Assembly (NCBI GenBank): GCA_005406025.1 | Contig: BGZK01002057.1 | Coordinates: forward strand, 18,450-82,449 | DNA from: Eumeta japonica | Taxonomy: Eukaryota > Arthropoda > Insecta > Lepidoptera > Psychidae | DNA: 64,000 nucleotides | Direction of reading: 5' to 3' | Part shown: positions 23,596 to 36,600 of the stretch, one piece after another | How the letters are laid out: every line of letters starts with the position of its first letter | How positions within the stretch are numbered: position 1 is the stretch's first letter | The notes under the pieces: model-generated | The model's input: only the letters and a program-made list of their open reading frames with translations | Databases searched by the model: none | What the model was told of the DNA's origin: nothing | Translations under genes and position numbers: made by a program

Positions 23596-23994
23596 TGTCG
23601 ATGCATCTCATATTATTTAAAAAAAGGGAATATATATTACTAAAACTATAGTTGTTATTGTACAGTTAGTACAACAATCTCTGAATTATTACGATAATTT
23701 AAGTCACTGACCGAGTTATTAATACATATCATTCATACAGTATGTCATAAAAAGGCGAATACGTTAATGATTAATAAATATATTCCATCACTAGTTCATG
23801 TGTTTTACATATATTTCATACACTATTTCATACATTTCATATGTTTAAAGTAAGTTTATTTTGCAGCTGATTTTCAATGAGAGAGAATTACATCGAACCC
23901 ATCTTTAGAGAACGCCATTGAAATGTTAGTGTTACATTATTTGTAAAATGTTCTCAAAAAGTGAAAAATATTCAATAAAATGATAATAATGTTC
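22855..23994 (-). repeat. Large inverted repeat, right arm (~1.14 kb unit)
   Basis: Inverted copy of 17796-18977. Relative to the left arm, the order of the transposon piece and this unit is swapped. On the plus strand the left arm reads transposon then unit; on the minus strand the right arm reads unit then transposon. A simple inverted duplication cannot give that arrangement. Confidence 0.8.
23540..23593. repeat. (AT)n microsatellite
   Basis: About 27 AT units inside the right arm of the large inverted repeat, at the place where the left arm has a foldback and only short AT runs. Confidence 0.9.
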
Positions 23995-23999
23995 TTTTG

Positions 24000-25190
24000 C
24001 TTTGGTTTTCTTTGCAGATATGATTATCGCAATGATATAATTAACGTGATAAGAAAATCGCCCAACATACTGATATCAAAATTCACCTATCATTTTTAAT
24101 CTAGATTCAAAAAACCAAAGACACGATATTTTAACCTACATTTTCTTATTGGAACTTTTATGTTAATTTTACGAAAACAGTAGACGATGTTTAAAAAATA
24201 TTCGAAGGGGTCACGAGATTAATAAATACGTGTCGCCAATATGTTTTTTGACGCTTTGGTTAAAATTTTAACTGAAACCCATGGGTTCTTCCAAAACCTA
24301 TTTTGTGTACACTGAACTTGTGTTAAGGGTTTAAATAAGGTCAGAATACGTATATCGATTGAATAGAGTGATAAAAAAAAATTACGTTCTTGAGAAATAC
24401 TTCAATAAGTAAATTACCATTTTCATGTGTTCACAACTGTTATCAAATTCTAAGAATTAAAATAAATGAACACCTATCATCGGCGAGGTACCGAATTTTA
24501 CACTGATCAATACCATAATATATTTTTTCTATGTATTATAATTGTGATTAATAAAAAATTCATTATGGTATAATAAAAAAATAAGTTTTAATATTTTAAA
24601 AACATGGGCACTTTTATGAAACTTAGACGAACTTGAAACATAAATGCTAGTGAATTTTGTAAAATGATAATTAAAAATTTAATATATTACTATAAAGCGT
24701 GTGATTGGTTTCAAGTATTACTATTTTTTTGAGCAACATCGATTATAGTCTTATAATAATTTTTAATTAAGTCAACTCAAATTGAACCACCCGCTTCGTG
24801 ACGATGGTGAAGGTGACGATGAGGTGGTGACAGTCTTTTACCCACAAAAGACCGACATAGATGTCCTGGTTTTTCAATTTGAAATGCGATGATTCAAGGA
24901 TGTGTGAAGGATTTAGGCTAACAAAAATGGCATTCCACAAATCCAGAGTGGACAATTTCAACCCTAAAAACAATCTATTGGAATAAAATTTAAAATTAGG
25001 ATCTCTTCCTCTTGTATTATAATTAATTTTCACCTGCTACCTAATATAATTTAATGTAAATATATATTATGTTGTAGATTTTTTTTCGTATTTTATAAGT
25101 AAAAAGTTGCAGTAAAATTTCTTTGGTTGTGCTGTTTGTATCTAACTAGTTGTGATACCATTATATAGATGACATTTAAAAGGAATAATT
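24000..25190. other. AT-rich intergenic DNA with a faint SINE-like body
   Basis: Mostly featureless. At 24770-24980 phrases such as TCAACTCAAATTGAACCACC and GAGGTGGTGACAGTC resemble the SINE body at 18980 and 38060, but weakly. The minus-strand open frame over it is not a gene. Confidence 0.35.
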
Positions 25191-25194
25191 ATAA

Positions 25195-25530
25195 TTAAGT
25201 GTCGTTAAGACTAGCACAAAACTGGTTCAAGCGTTTCCAATCCGGTAATTTTGATTTAAAGTTGAACCTTGGTCTGGTCGACCTGTTACGGATAAATTCG
25301 ATTCCGTTTTGAAAAAAAAAGAGAAATGTAGGCATATAAGTCCTTACGACATAGTTGATGAGCTGAAAGTTGACCACCAAACAGTGTTGACCAATTTGAA
25401 AAAAAGCTGTATTTACAAATAAGCTTGATACTTGAGTTCCACACGAGCTCACCAAAATACATCTAATGGATCGTGTACTCATTTGCGATTTTCTCTTAAG
25501 GGAATTCTTACTGGCTGGATTGATTCGACA
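25195..25530 (+). mobile_element. Dead mariner-like transposase fragment
   Basis: The plus strand, allowing frame shifts, reads NWFKRFQSGNFDLK, WSGRPVTDKFDS, ISPYDIVDELKVDHQTVL, then VPHELTKIHLMDRVLICDFL. This is the ordered N-terminal half of a mariner transposase (helix-turn-helix region, the WF.RF..G.FDL....GRP signature, then the linker before the DDE domain). The catalytic domain is missing: after 25530 the sequence passes into a different repeat. No start codon or intact frame remains. Confidence 0.75.
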
Positions 25531-25564
25531 GCGGAATATGCTACTTCTCGTCCGTGTACATACG

Positions 25565-26025
25565 CAATATTTCCAATCTATACAATCCGAATAAATAATA
25601 CACACTAAACAATAATGGTATTTTTTAAACACAGTATTAATCTAAAACTCCAACAGTTCCCGAGTTGTGGTCCTGTGTGCATACAAGTTCTTACTAGTTA
25701 TTTTGTTGTCGTCGACCTGCACTGACAAGTCGTCCCGCGCGTCATGAAACTACCAACGTCAAGATATGAAGCCGCAAATTGCGCTTATAATGCGATAAGA
25801 AATAGTAACCTACTTAATGGTTGTGTGTCTATAAAAAAAACACTACGTATTTTAACACTTTATTATAAACTTTGTTCATTTTCAAAATTAGCAATTTTTT
25901 ATACAAATTACAATGCACATGTAAACATAATTTGCAATCGTGTTTACAAGGCGTTTCCACTAAGTTCTAAATTTGCCGATGCTTAGATTAGGTTCCTCTT
26001 TTTTGCATAATGAACACTAATTATT
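25565..26025 (+). mobile_element. ~450 bp dispersed repeat, copy A
   Basis: Inverted copy at 42340-42800. Shared landmarks are TACAATCCGAATAAATAATA at one end, GGTATTTTTTAAACACA, an 80-91 codon open frame starting MKLPTSRY, and a GGTTCCTCTTTTTTGC-like end. The frame is open in both copies, but most differences change amino acids, which argues against protein selection. It sits right behind a truncated mariner, so it may be a mariner-derived or unrelated MITE. Confidence 0.65.
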
Positions 26026-26029
26026 GGCG

Positions 26030-26660
26030 GTTCATAACAAAGTTAAGTACTTTTCGGTTTTGTCATTTAATAAACTGAGAAACATAACCGTATGAGAAAG
26101 ACCCGTACATGTCCGACAAATTTATTTTATTTGGATTACTTGTTTTATGTATATTTGGGTAATAATCTAATCTTTAGCTTATAAAACGGGTATTTTTTGT
26201 AAAAAAAAACCGTTACGAATTTAGATTTTAATTTGAAATTGGTTAAAAAGCCTTACACCTTTGATTACAGTGATAATTTACGTACTGTAACCATGATTTT
26301 TAAAGCAGCTACACTCCCAATCAAATAACTATACACTACTATAACAATGTAATTACGTACATGCTTGTAATGCAAATATTATGAAAAATTATCTTGAATT
26401 TTTATATGAAATACAAAAAAACCTTTTCCACTATACCATATATATGCAACCGTGCGTGCGTTTGTGTATTTATCTTGTATCTTAGCTTTTTTTTATTTTA
26501 TTGATGTGAAAGTATGTGTTAATATTAATTATTGAATGAAATTAATTAAAAATATTTTAATATAATAGATTAATGCATTACATAATTATTCCCCTTGTTC
26601 GCAATGTGATGAGTCACCGAACCTTCAATATGATAATCGATATTCCACTTGACTTTCTTT
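26030..26660. other. AT-rich upstream region of the first deacetylase gene
   Basis: No coding exon seen. A GATA-type site (TTATCT, minus orientation of AGATAA) lies at about 26668, just downstream. GATGAGTCACCGAACC at 26609-26624 matches a phrase inside the ~470 bp MITE-like repeat (GATGAGTCACCGAACG), so a small remnant of that family may lie here. Confidence 0.4.
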
Positions 26661-26759
26661 CAGATGTTATCTACAAAAAATCGATGAATCGTTGTCAAAT
26701 AATCATTCCTTATACCTGCAATTTACTTGTGACGTGAATTTTCAAGGACATCTAAATGA

Positions 26760-26768
26760 TATATAAAG
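26760..26768 (+). promoter_or_regulatory. TATA box of deacetylase gene 1
   Basis: TATATAAAG lies 71 bp before the ATG. Genes 2 and 3 have the same element 70 and 71 bp before their ATGs, so the distance is conserved across the array. Transcription would begin about 30 bp downstream, giving a 5' UTR of roughly 40 nt. Confidence 0.7.
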
Positions 26769-26830
26769 ACAAGTAATCAGATATTCATACCATATTCGAC
26801 TAAGCGATGATCTCAAGCATAGACTTCAAA

Positions 26831-29800
26831 ATGAAAATCTCAATTTTAATAACCAGCGCGTTGTTCATGATTTCATGTGCGCGGGCGCAGAGCGAGCTGT
26901 CTCTAGCCGAACCTTGCGACCCGCAGTCCTGCCAGCTGCCGTCCTGCAGATGTTCCACGACCACCATTCCGGGGGGTCTCGAGCCCAGGCACACGCCACA
27001 AGTGAGTATGGCAGATAGTACTTATTTTTATATTCTGCCCTTCTGATACTGTTACAGTGCCTATTTGCTGGTGTCTTTGTTTCCTTTTCTCGTGTCTTCT
27101 TTTTCGGTGAACTTTTAATATCAAAACCTATATTGAATGTTAATATAGTTAATATAGTATATATCGGGGGTGACCCAGACATTCTAAAGATGCTACAGTT
27201 GAAAAGTCGAAATGATAATTTTAAACTAAACAAAAAGATAGATATTTATTGGCAATTAAATGGAAATTGAAATGATTTTCGATGACACGTGCAAATAAAG
27301 GCTACATTACACGACAATGTGTTTTATAAGTGTACCAATTTGTGTCAAAATCGAGTGTCGTCCACTCACAAGAAAACATACAAACAAACATACAGGCTGG
27401 TAGACAGAAAGAGAGTTACTTATTTACGGCAATGACTTTTAACAGTACATCGAACTTCATAAAAATTGTTCATGCCATTATCGAATCATAAAAAACCTAT
27501 ATACAATGCACAAAAAGACAGAGAACTAACTGATTGTGATCTATCAAAACACGAAATTTTATTAAAATTTGATTGGCTACTGTAGGGTAAGAAGAAGAAT
27601 TAAATATAGACGAATAGAACGAAAAGACAAAGAAAGACAAGCAGTCTATGTCTATCATCAAGAAGAAAATTGGCTTCATACCTAATTTTATTGAAATCTG
27701 TTAGGCTGCTTAGGCGTGAAAACGTAAGAGAACTACTTTCACATCTTCAGTATTAGTACGGACAATTAAGCATTGCAAAACATTACAAAAAAAAATTTAC
27801 TTAGCTGTTGGAGTGAAATGAAAAAAAATGTCTTTTCTTTAAATTTTGGGGATTTCGACTTTCAAGCAAGCATTACTTTTTTATAACAAATGTTGAAGTA
27901 AATTGGAGAACACGTCCCATTCTAAATTACAGGAATCATTTAATGAACATTACTTTTAATATCGCAATTAAATTTAAAATATAATTTGCCAAATTTCTAA
28001 GAATCCATGGACCAATACTTAGATCAATTCATAAGTTGATGTTAAATGTTATTTTCAGTTTGTCGTTTTAACATTCGACGATGGAGTTAACGTCATTAAC
28101 ACTGAGACGTACAGAAGTGTTTTGTACGGAAGGACGAATAGCGATGGGTGTCCCGCCGGCGCCACCTTCTACATCAACCACGAGTACACCAACTACCAGC
28201 TCGTCAACGAGCTGTACAACAACGGCTTCGAGATCGCGCTGCACTCCATCTCGCACCAGACGCCGCAGACCTACTGGGCCGAGGCCACTTATGATGACAT
28301 AAAGAAAGAAATAGCTGACCAAAAAATACAAATGTCACACTTCGCTAACATACCTCTGGATGAAATTAAAGGTAACGTATATAGAATATACATACAGGAC
28401 TATACAGATAAATACAGTGTTAAAAATAAGAAAGTTCTAGAAATAAATTTAAACCATTCTGTTAATTATTTACAGTTTTTCTAATGTAAGCAAAAAAACT
28501 GTTGAAGTTATTAATACTTAACAATTAATGAAATCGTTTTGTTTTTGAAGTTACACTTTTCCTGGCGTACTATAAAAATTTGATCTGAGTATATTTTGAG
28601 CAAATAACGCTGTAACGCTTGATTCGGACTGAATCAACAGAGTACCAAGACATAACACGCGGGAAACGACACTCAACATTTATTAAATGTAGCGTATTAT
28701 GAAAAAAAAAAAAATTTCTGGATCACTCATCAACCTTCCATCGAGTATGCTAAGACGACATACGCATGAAGCAGTAGAGAGCATTTATTTCATGACTAAT
28801 TTCCCTCCATATTTTACTTATAAATGATAAAAAGTAAATATCATGTTCTTTTTATAATCTTCAATTTTAGGAGTCCGTATGCCTTTCTTGCAAATGGCCG
28901 GCAACAATAGCTTCCACGTGATGGCCGATTACGACTTAGAGTATGATAGCAGTTGGGTAACTACCAGCTTTGTGGAGCCCGGACTCTGGCCTTATACTCT
29001 GGACTATGAGTCAACCCAGGACTGTGTTGTCCCTCCTTGCCCTACCGCTTCCATTCCCGGCCCATGGGTCATGCCGATGAAGAGCTGGTTTGATTTAAGT
29101 GGATTACCGTGCGCAATGGCTGACGCTTGCTTCAGCCCGTAAGTATTTGATGTATAAAAACTACGATGCGTGTCTTAGACCTCAATATTATTTTAATATC
29201 TTTATTTCCAACTACATTGACGTTTTAAGTACGAATTAGTTTTCTATTTATTTTATTTACAAAAACTACTTTCGCATTATAAACAAACCTATTAATATCC
29301 AATTCAATAAATAGATGTATAATTGCATTTGATTCTTAATTAATTAGATTTATTTACTGTAGATGCACTTTCCCCCTTTTCAATCCAACAAAAAAGGTAT
29401 TTGGGTAACTTCAATTATTTAAAATTTTATGATCAACATTCTAGACCGCCAGTCACCGATGAACAGGCCTGGTTCAACTTCATCGTGACCAACTTCGAGC
29501 GCCAGTACCTCGGTAACAGGGCTCCTTTTGGTTTTTATCTCCACGAATGGTATTTGGCCATCAACCCGGCAGTGAGAAATGCTTACATCCGCTTTTTAAA
29601 TATGATCAACTCCATGGAAGACGTTTTTATGGTCAGTAATATGCTTTAAAAATAATAGCCCACGATTACTTGTAATTATTATAGTAAATATATAATATAA
29701 ACTGTTTCTCTTCTTATGAAATTGTCAATAGTAATTGGGGTTTGTGAGTATGCTGATATTTTATAGCATCTTAAGCTGTATTCGCGTTGTGTTTAGCTCT

Positions 29801-31031
29801 TCCATTATATAATTATTTTTTTATGTTACTCTTTATATTCTTCTTTTAAAATTGTGATTATAAAATACCAAAATATCAAATTATAACTTACACAATTATG
29901 ACAATTATCTTGTAAATTCATTAAGTCCTCAAATATTTTAAATATATCTATCGTCGGAATCTATATACTCGTCATTCAGTTACACTCAAATGGTTTCACG
30001 AATTTTAATGTAACTTTTCATAGACTTTGTAATATTCCTTGGAATTAGACATAGAATCTTTATATTTAAATAATCAAAAAATAGATACCATTGTTTTCAC
30101 TCATAAAAACTGTCTACATATAAAACTATATACACTATCCGCTAGCAATATAACTTATCTTTTATTTTAATACACCAGCATTTGTCTTGGTTTCATTCGA
30201 ATCAGAATCATGACCTATAGCGTAATCAGAATTGAAATTAGGATGGGTAATAGAATCGAGAACAGAATTGAGAACGGGACTGCGACTGAATTCAAGACCA
30301 GAACAGGATCAGGAGTGTGATCAGGAGCGAAACCAAAATTAAGAACGAAACATTGGTCGAAATCGAATGTGGAACCCATAACAAAATCAAAAACGTAACC
30401 GGGTTCGTAATCAGGAGTAATTGGAATGAAGAGGAATTGAGAGTGAAACCGAGTTTTACATTGACAACGATATAAAGGATTTCATTAAATTCCTCGTGGA
30501 TAAAGCTGCGGGCGGAAGCTATTATTTAATATATGTAATTTACTTAAATGTTTCATGATCCTGAAGTTCCTCAGATTATTTCAATATTCTTTAATCCAGG
30601 TTAATGCTGCTCAAGTCCTAGAATGGATCAAGAACCCGATACCCATAAATGAATATAGACAGCAACCTTGCAGATCGTTCACGCAGACTACTTGCGCCTC
30701 TCGCAGTTGTCCAGTAGTCGCTGAGCATAACGGGGTTAGTGCACAAAGTTTAATAAACCTTTCTATATGTAACTTAAAATATTTCTGTATAAGTTAGCTT
30801 ATCAGCTTTTATATACACTTCTATTACTTAGTAAAACCTATTTATAACTAGACATATATCTAGAACAAATGTTTCTTTTGTTTATTCAACGCTGTTTTAT
30901 TTGAAAGCATGAGATTTAGTTTCGTTGATTTTTTATGGTTTTATTTCATTTTGTAGATGACGTACTGGATGACTGTCTGCAATCTATGCCCCGTCCGCTA
31001 TCCGTGGCTGGGGAATCCACTCGGTCTATAA
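26831..31031 (+). CDS. CDA: Chitin deacetylase, group V (array gene 1)
   Basis: Six exons: 26831-27001, 28059-28371, 28871-29138, 29445-29631, 30600-30734, 30957-31031 (1149 nt, 382 aa; intron phases 0,1,2,0,0, all GT-AG). The signal peptide (residues 1 to about 19) is followed by a Cys-rich stretch ([17 protein letters not shown]). One CE4 deacetylase domain follows: motif 1 TFDDG (62-66), motif 2 HSISH (119-123), motif 3 RMPF (164-167), motif 4 DSSW (187-190), motif 5 LH (283-284). D65, H119 and H123 are the expected metal ligands and D64 the base. There is no chitin-binding or LDLa domain, as expected for gut-type group V enzymes that deacetylate peritrophic-matrix chitin. The ATG at 26831, not the in-frame one at 26807, gives the paralogue-like start. 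The last exon is one codon shorter than in genes 2 and 3. Confidence 0.93.
30190..30475 (+). repeat. Degenerate short-period repeat in intron 4
   Basis: A run of irregular ~12-20 bp units of the type GAATCAGAAC / GAATCGAGAAC. A reverse-complement relative lies at 57930-58110 in intron 1 of array gene 4, sharing the phrase ATCAGAATCRTGACC. It is non-coding. Confidence 0.6.
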
Positions 31032-31059
31032 GGAGTCAGAGAGGAAAATTAGCTATTTA

Positions 31060-31065
31060 AATAAA
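31060..31065 (+). terminator. Poly(A) signal of gene 1
   Basis: AATAAA 29 nt after the stop codon. It is the first canonical signal downstream, implying a very short 3' UTR like those of genes 2 and 3. Confidence 0.7.
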
Positions 31066-33560
31066 TTACGTGAAAATTTAATTCATATTATTTCATGATA
31101 CCTTCTTAAACTGCATTAAGAAATACAGAATTTCGACATATATTATTTTTCAAATGTTAATTACGTGCGAAGTAGTGTAAAATATGTGCTGAAGCACAAC
31201 AAGCAAAAGGCTTCACATAATCAGATGAGGAGAGGCTCAGGGTCAGAAAACGATAATATCATAATAGTGTTGACTCAATCACATATTTTGATATATTAAA
31301 CTTGCTCATCTTCATTCCAAGTGATAATATTTTTTTGCTTTTATCGTATCAATGACCAACTACTATATATATATAAAATAATCTACTTTGTACGGGTTAT
31401 AAGATACACCACAGGTTTTAAATACACATATGTTTTGCGTATTAAGTAAATAGTAATCGCATACATGGAACAAACATATCCCTCGAATTAGACAAAAAAT
31501 CAAGGTCAAAATTCAAGCTGTCCATTCACACTCAACTAATAACACACTAACAATTACAATCGTATTAAATATCACATAGACAATTATTTCATTATTTTAG
31601 ATATAGTAAAATTAAAGTTCTTGAGGTATATGTTATAAGTAAATCTTATAAATTGATCTCAAGAACTAAAAATAACTATAAATAGGATAAAACTAGGTTT
31701 ATTCCTTAATATCAATAATAATAAACAGATATACTATTCATACAATAGTTGCAAATGTAATACAGTTTTAACTATGTTATATTAATTTAATACTGAACCA
31801 TACGATTTTAAATTACTTGACGGTTTGTTATTCGTTAAAAGATCACTACAGTCCCAACCAAACATAAGAGGAAAAATTGAAATGTATATCAGAGAAAATA
31901 TTTACCTACTGAATGGGCTTGGGATCATAAATTATACTAGTGGCGATTTCAGAATATCACCTATTCAATGTACACGTAGTTAATCATAATACAAAATAAT
32001 GGAAAATAAAACTACTATTACCAAGTAATCACTACAATAGGGTTGTCACCTCACGAAAACAATAGTTCAACGCTCACCTAAATCCTCAAGAGAGTTTACA
32101 TTTAAGAGCTACAACCAATAAGACTATGTCTCTGGAAATAATAAGAAGTAACACGACTTCTCTTTCAGTCTAGTCAGGTACTACAGAGTAGAATGTCCTA
32201 ATTGCCAAGACTTACTAGCAAGAAATCTCAAAAAAATATAAGAGATTTATCGATTCACCCACAAGAAAAGAAAACCCTACAACGATATTACTGTAGGTAC
32301 ATGAAATGAAAAGAGTTGCGCAAAACTTGAAAATAAGAAAACTACACCACCCAAACGTTACTGTTCCAGCCATACAAAAAAACAAATATAGCTAGTGTTT
32401 CATTAATATCTAATCACTGTAATCTGGTATTAAACGATGAAAGAAAGATACAGGAAACAAGGTGAACTGGGTTTATCATTGTAATGAACGCACTTTCTAG
32501 AATTATTAAAATCCGAATAAAAGCTACAGTTTATTAGTAATCCATTCAGATCTGAACTCTAAATCCCCATGTATTGGTTCCTAACAGCGGTTCACAACCC
32601 CAAGCAGCCAGCTGGGATACTCCCATCTCAATATACATTGCCTCGTTACTAAGAAACAAATGCCCAGATTCAAAATACTTCATATAGACCCCGACGCATA
32701 TGTTGGATTAAAATTTTAAATTTTCAAATTCTAAAATAGTATATTTCATTGGTTAAAACATAACACTTGAAATGCATCACAATATTTTAAGAATTCTTTC
32801 AAGAAAACTGACAAGAAATGTTTACGGTAGCTTTCTTAGGTCATTATAAAAAATTACTTTGTAAAAAAAGTTATGGAAAAAAAGTCCTATTATTTTGGAC
32901 ACAAATAACGATGTACATAACCAGCTCGACTTCTATTAAGTGGTTGTATTCTGGGAACCTAGCTTAGCTTTTAAACATAAATGTATGTAATTTAGTTTGG
33001 AAAGCTCTATATTTATATATGTAATAACTATAATACATCACTTTCATAAACGTAAGTCACAATTCAAGCATTATGAAAGATGAAATTAAAACTGAAAGTC
33101 AGTGAGTTATTTGAAAAAAGGTAAAAGTGAATAAGTCTATCAAGAGAGTGTTAAAGTTAGATTTGAAACAACTTTAATGCAAGATATTTGGTTTTTTCGA
33201 TAGTAATACAGTATAATTAATATTGTTTTGAATTGAAAACTCTAAAAATTTTCGTACACAGGAAAATATACGTTACTTGATTAAGCGACATTCAGTAAAG
33301 TTATTGAGTGTTGCTTAAAATCATGTACTTCAACGGTCAATTTTTCTATTGTATATACGTAATTACGACTTAAATCAGCTTTACTATTTCCAATAGATTT
33401 GTTTTCAACGAACATAAATTTAATTACTTCAATCTTACTATGTAAGTATCTTATTTAAAGTCGTTCATTTTTTAACATATTTTCATAATAGTTTTTCTAT
33501 ATAAAATAGTAATGAAGTGTAAGCGAAAATTATCAGCTAATTTTTTACTTAATCAGTTAC
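31066..33560. other. Intergenic spacer between genes 1 and 2
   Basis: 2.5 kb of AT-rich DNA without an open frame of note. No repeat shared with other parts of the window was recognised. A short inverted pair (TTAAAGTTCTTGAG / CTCAAGAACT) lies at about 31612-31665. Confidence 0.45.
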
Positions 33561-33627
33561 AGATAATGGCTTCATATTTCATCAACTTCCGAAACACATT
33601 ATCAGCGTAACGTATTCGATATATAAG
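33561..33627 (+). promoter_or_regulatory. Promoter module of deacetylase gene 2
   Basis: Contains AGATAA (33561), the block ACTTCCGAAACACATTATC(A)GCG (33585-33606) and TATATAAG (33620). Gene 3 has the same parts in the same order and at nearly the same spacing. AGATAA and the inverted TTATC inside the block are GATA-factor consensus sites, and GATA factors drive many insect gut genes. Binding here is an inference. Confidence 0.6.
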
Positions 33628-33689
33628 GCCAGGCCGTTAGACGCACGAGGTCTAAACGATCACACGGCGGTCTCGACGCGGATTTCACA

Positions 33690-36600
33690 ATGAAAATATA
33701 TATTTTGATAGCCTCGGTGTTGTCCGCGGCTCTGTGCGCACGAGCACAGAGCGAGTTGTCGCTGGCGGAGTCCTGCGATTCGGAAGCCTGTCAGTTGCCC
33801 TCTTGCAGATGCTCCAGCACCGCTATTCCCGGGGGTCTCGATGCGAGAGACACGCCTCAGGTGAGTGAAGTGAACGTGGTTCCTTAAATCACTTCATGCT
33901 CCCTTTAGTAAATAGTCAAGAGTATTTTCGAGAATTGATGCAGCATTATATAAAAAATGATTACGATATTTAATGAAAAACCGCTACTACCAATGGTCAT
34001 AGAACTACATACCATTTGCAACGCATCAGTAATAAATTGTAGTACTTTGAATTTCTATTATGCCTATGGTATTTACAAATGTACACTATTAGAGAAGACA
34101 CAACTTCCACTATTGTATGAATAACTAATAAAATTATTAAATAAAATTTATCAAAATATCCATTATACAAAACTTGAAATTGTATACCAATATCAATTTT
34201 TTATTGGCATATTACCTAAAATTAAATAATAAAAACCAACGTTTTCATATTTTGAAGTTAATAATAATATCATAAATTAATTCTTATCTCAATATTAAAT
34301 GTAAAACTTGAACAGACACGATTGACTCACACAAATGGTTGTGCAATAAAGGATTACTTCAATTTCTCAGTTTGTTGTCGTGACGTTCGACGATGCGATC
34401 AACATCCTCAACACTGAAACGTACAGAAGTATTCTGTACGGGCGACATAACAGCGATGGGTGTCCCGCCGGCGCCACCTTCTACGCCAACCACGAGTACA
34501 CCAACTACCAGCTCGTCAACGAGCTGTACAACAACGGCTTCGAGATCGCGCTGCACTCCATCTCGCACCAGACGCCGCAGACCTACTGGGCCGAGGCCAC
34601 TTACGAAGACATGAGGAGAGAGTTCGCCGACCAGAAAATACAGATGTCTCATTTCGCTAACATTCCTCAGAGTGAACTCAAAGGTAACCCGAGAGAAGGA
34701 AATTTATTAATAATAAATGAACATGTATTTAAGGATTCATACTTTAAAATATAATCATCCCCTTAAATAAAACGCTTTTCTTAACAAACAGCTATTAGAT
34801 TAACATAAGTTACTGTTTTATTTATTCGGAACAGATTGTTAATAATAATCAGTGAACAAACTTTTTATGCAAACACGAAATTCCCAATATTTTTTAATAT
34901 GCACTTAACATTTTGATATTCATCTAGTTTTCTGCCCAATTTTAGATGTTTCAATGATTTTCTTTCTTGTTTAGGTGTTCGAATGCCCTTTTTACAATTG
35001 GCTGGAAATAATTCGTTCCATGTGATGGCTGATTACGACTTAGAGTATGATAGCACTTGGGTTACTACCAGCTTTGTGGAGCCCGGACTCTGGCCTTACA
35101 CTTTGCATTATCAATCAACCCAAGATTGTGTAACCTTGCCTTGCCCTACTGCTTCGATTCCCGGCCCATGGGTCATGCCGATGAAGAGCTGGTTCGATTT
35201 AAGTGGATTACCGTGCGCAATGGCTGACGCTTGCTTCAACCCGTAAGTAGTTGATGAATAAAACTTAAAATTATACTCATAATGGAGACAAATGACAACT
35301 GAAAGAAAATGTTTTAATGGGTTATAAATTTATCGAATCCTAAATTTTCTTTTAATAATACGTGTTAGTCGTGTTCTGTTAGCGGATCAACAAATTTGTA
35401 GTTCGACTATTTATTGAAGATTATAGAAATTTTTATAACGTTGCACTTGATTTCGATTACACTTTAGAACAAATTCTATTAAACAAATATTTGTTATAAA
35501 GGTTATATTATTCCCGAAGGATCTGTGGAATATCTGTAAGTTGGTTATAAAGCTGGATACATCCATAGAATATTTATGGACGAAACTAGCTCGATCTCTC
35601 ACAAAGCAGGTTGATTTCGTAATAGTTTTATGTTTGATTGATACTAGGTAACATTAAAATTGAAAAGAGTTAACTCTAAAACATGTTTTGATAAAAAATG
35701 TTATTTACGACATTTTTTATTTTCACCACTAAAGCAGTTGATGATTAATAATTTCGATCTGTTTATGACTTACAATAAAGTAGTGCAGGCAATGACCTAA
35801 TGAGTGCTCAAATTTTTTTCTGTCGTGTCGCAACCAGGTTTTACACTTGTGTTAAGCCATGTTAAAGATTTTCTTATGGATAATATTCTAGACCGCCTAC
35901 TACTGATGAGCAGGCCTGGTTCAACTTCATCGTGACGAACTTCGAACGCCAGTATCTTGGCAACAGAGCTCCGTTTGGGTTCTATCTCCACGAGTGGTTC
36001 TTGGCCATAAACCCGGCTGTGAGAAATGCTTACGTCCGGTTTCTGAATATGATCAACTCTATGGAAGACGTTTTTATGGTCAGTGATGTATAATTATTAT
36101 TTTGTATTTTTTAAAATTTTATGAAGATTTTATGGCTATCATAAGCTCCATTAAAATCGTAATCAATTTTAATAAGAGTTTTTTTCGAATAATTTAAATG
36201 AAACTTTATTATCTCTTAAAATTGAATTATTGACTTTTCACTGGCTAATTCATTTTTTCTTTTATGATTTGGAACATATAATATATGTGTGTGTTTATAT
36301 ATATTCAATATAACATGTAACTTTGAAATGTACATCCATTATTGTCGTCTTAATCTTTATTTTCAGCTTTTATGACATATTCTTTGTCAATGTTTGTAAC
36401 TTAAAAATTTTACAATTAGGTAAACGCAGCACAAGTCCTAGAATGGGTTAAAGATCCAATACCAATAAATGAGTACAAGCAGAGGCCGTGCAGGTCTTTC
36501 GCCCGTACCACCTGCATAGTTCGTAGCTGCCCAGTATTAGCCGACCACAATGGGGTTAGTAAAGCAGATTTTTGTCAAACCTTCTGCATATCTTTTCATA

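Noticed and set aside
26807..26830. Upstream in-frame ATG as start of gene 1
   Set aside because: The paralogues start at the position equivalent to 26831, directly with the signal peptide. The upstream extension would put polar residues before it.
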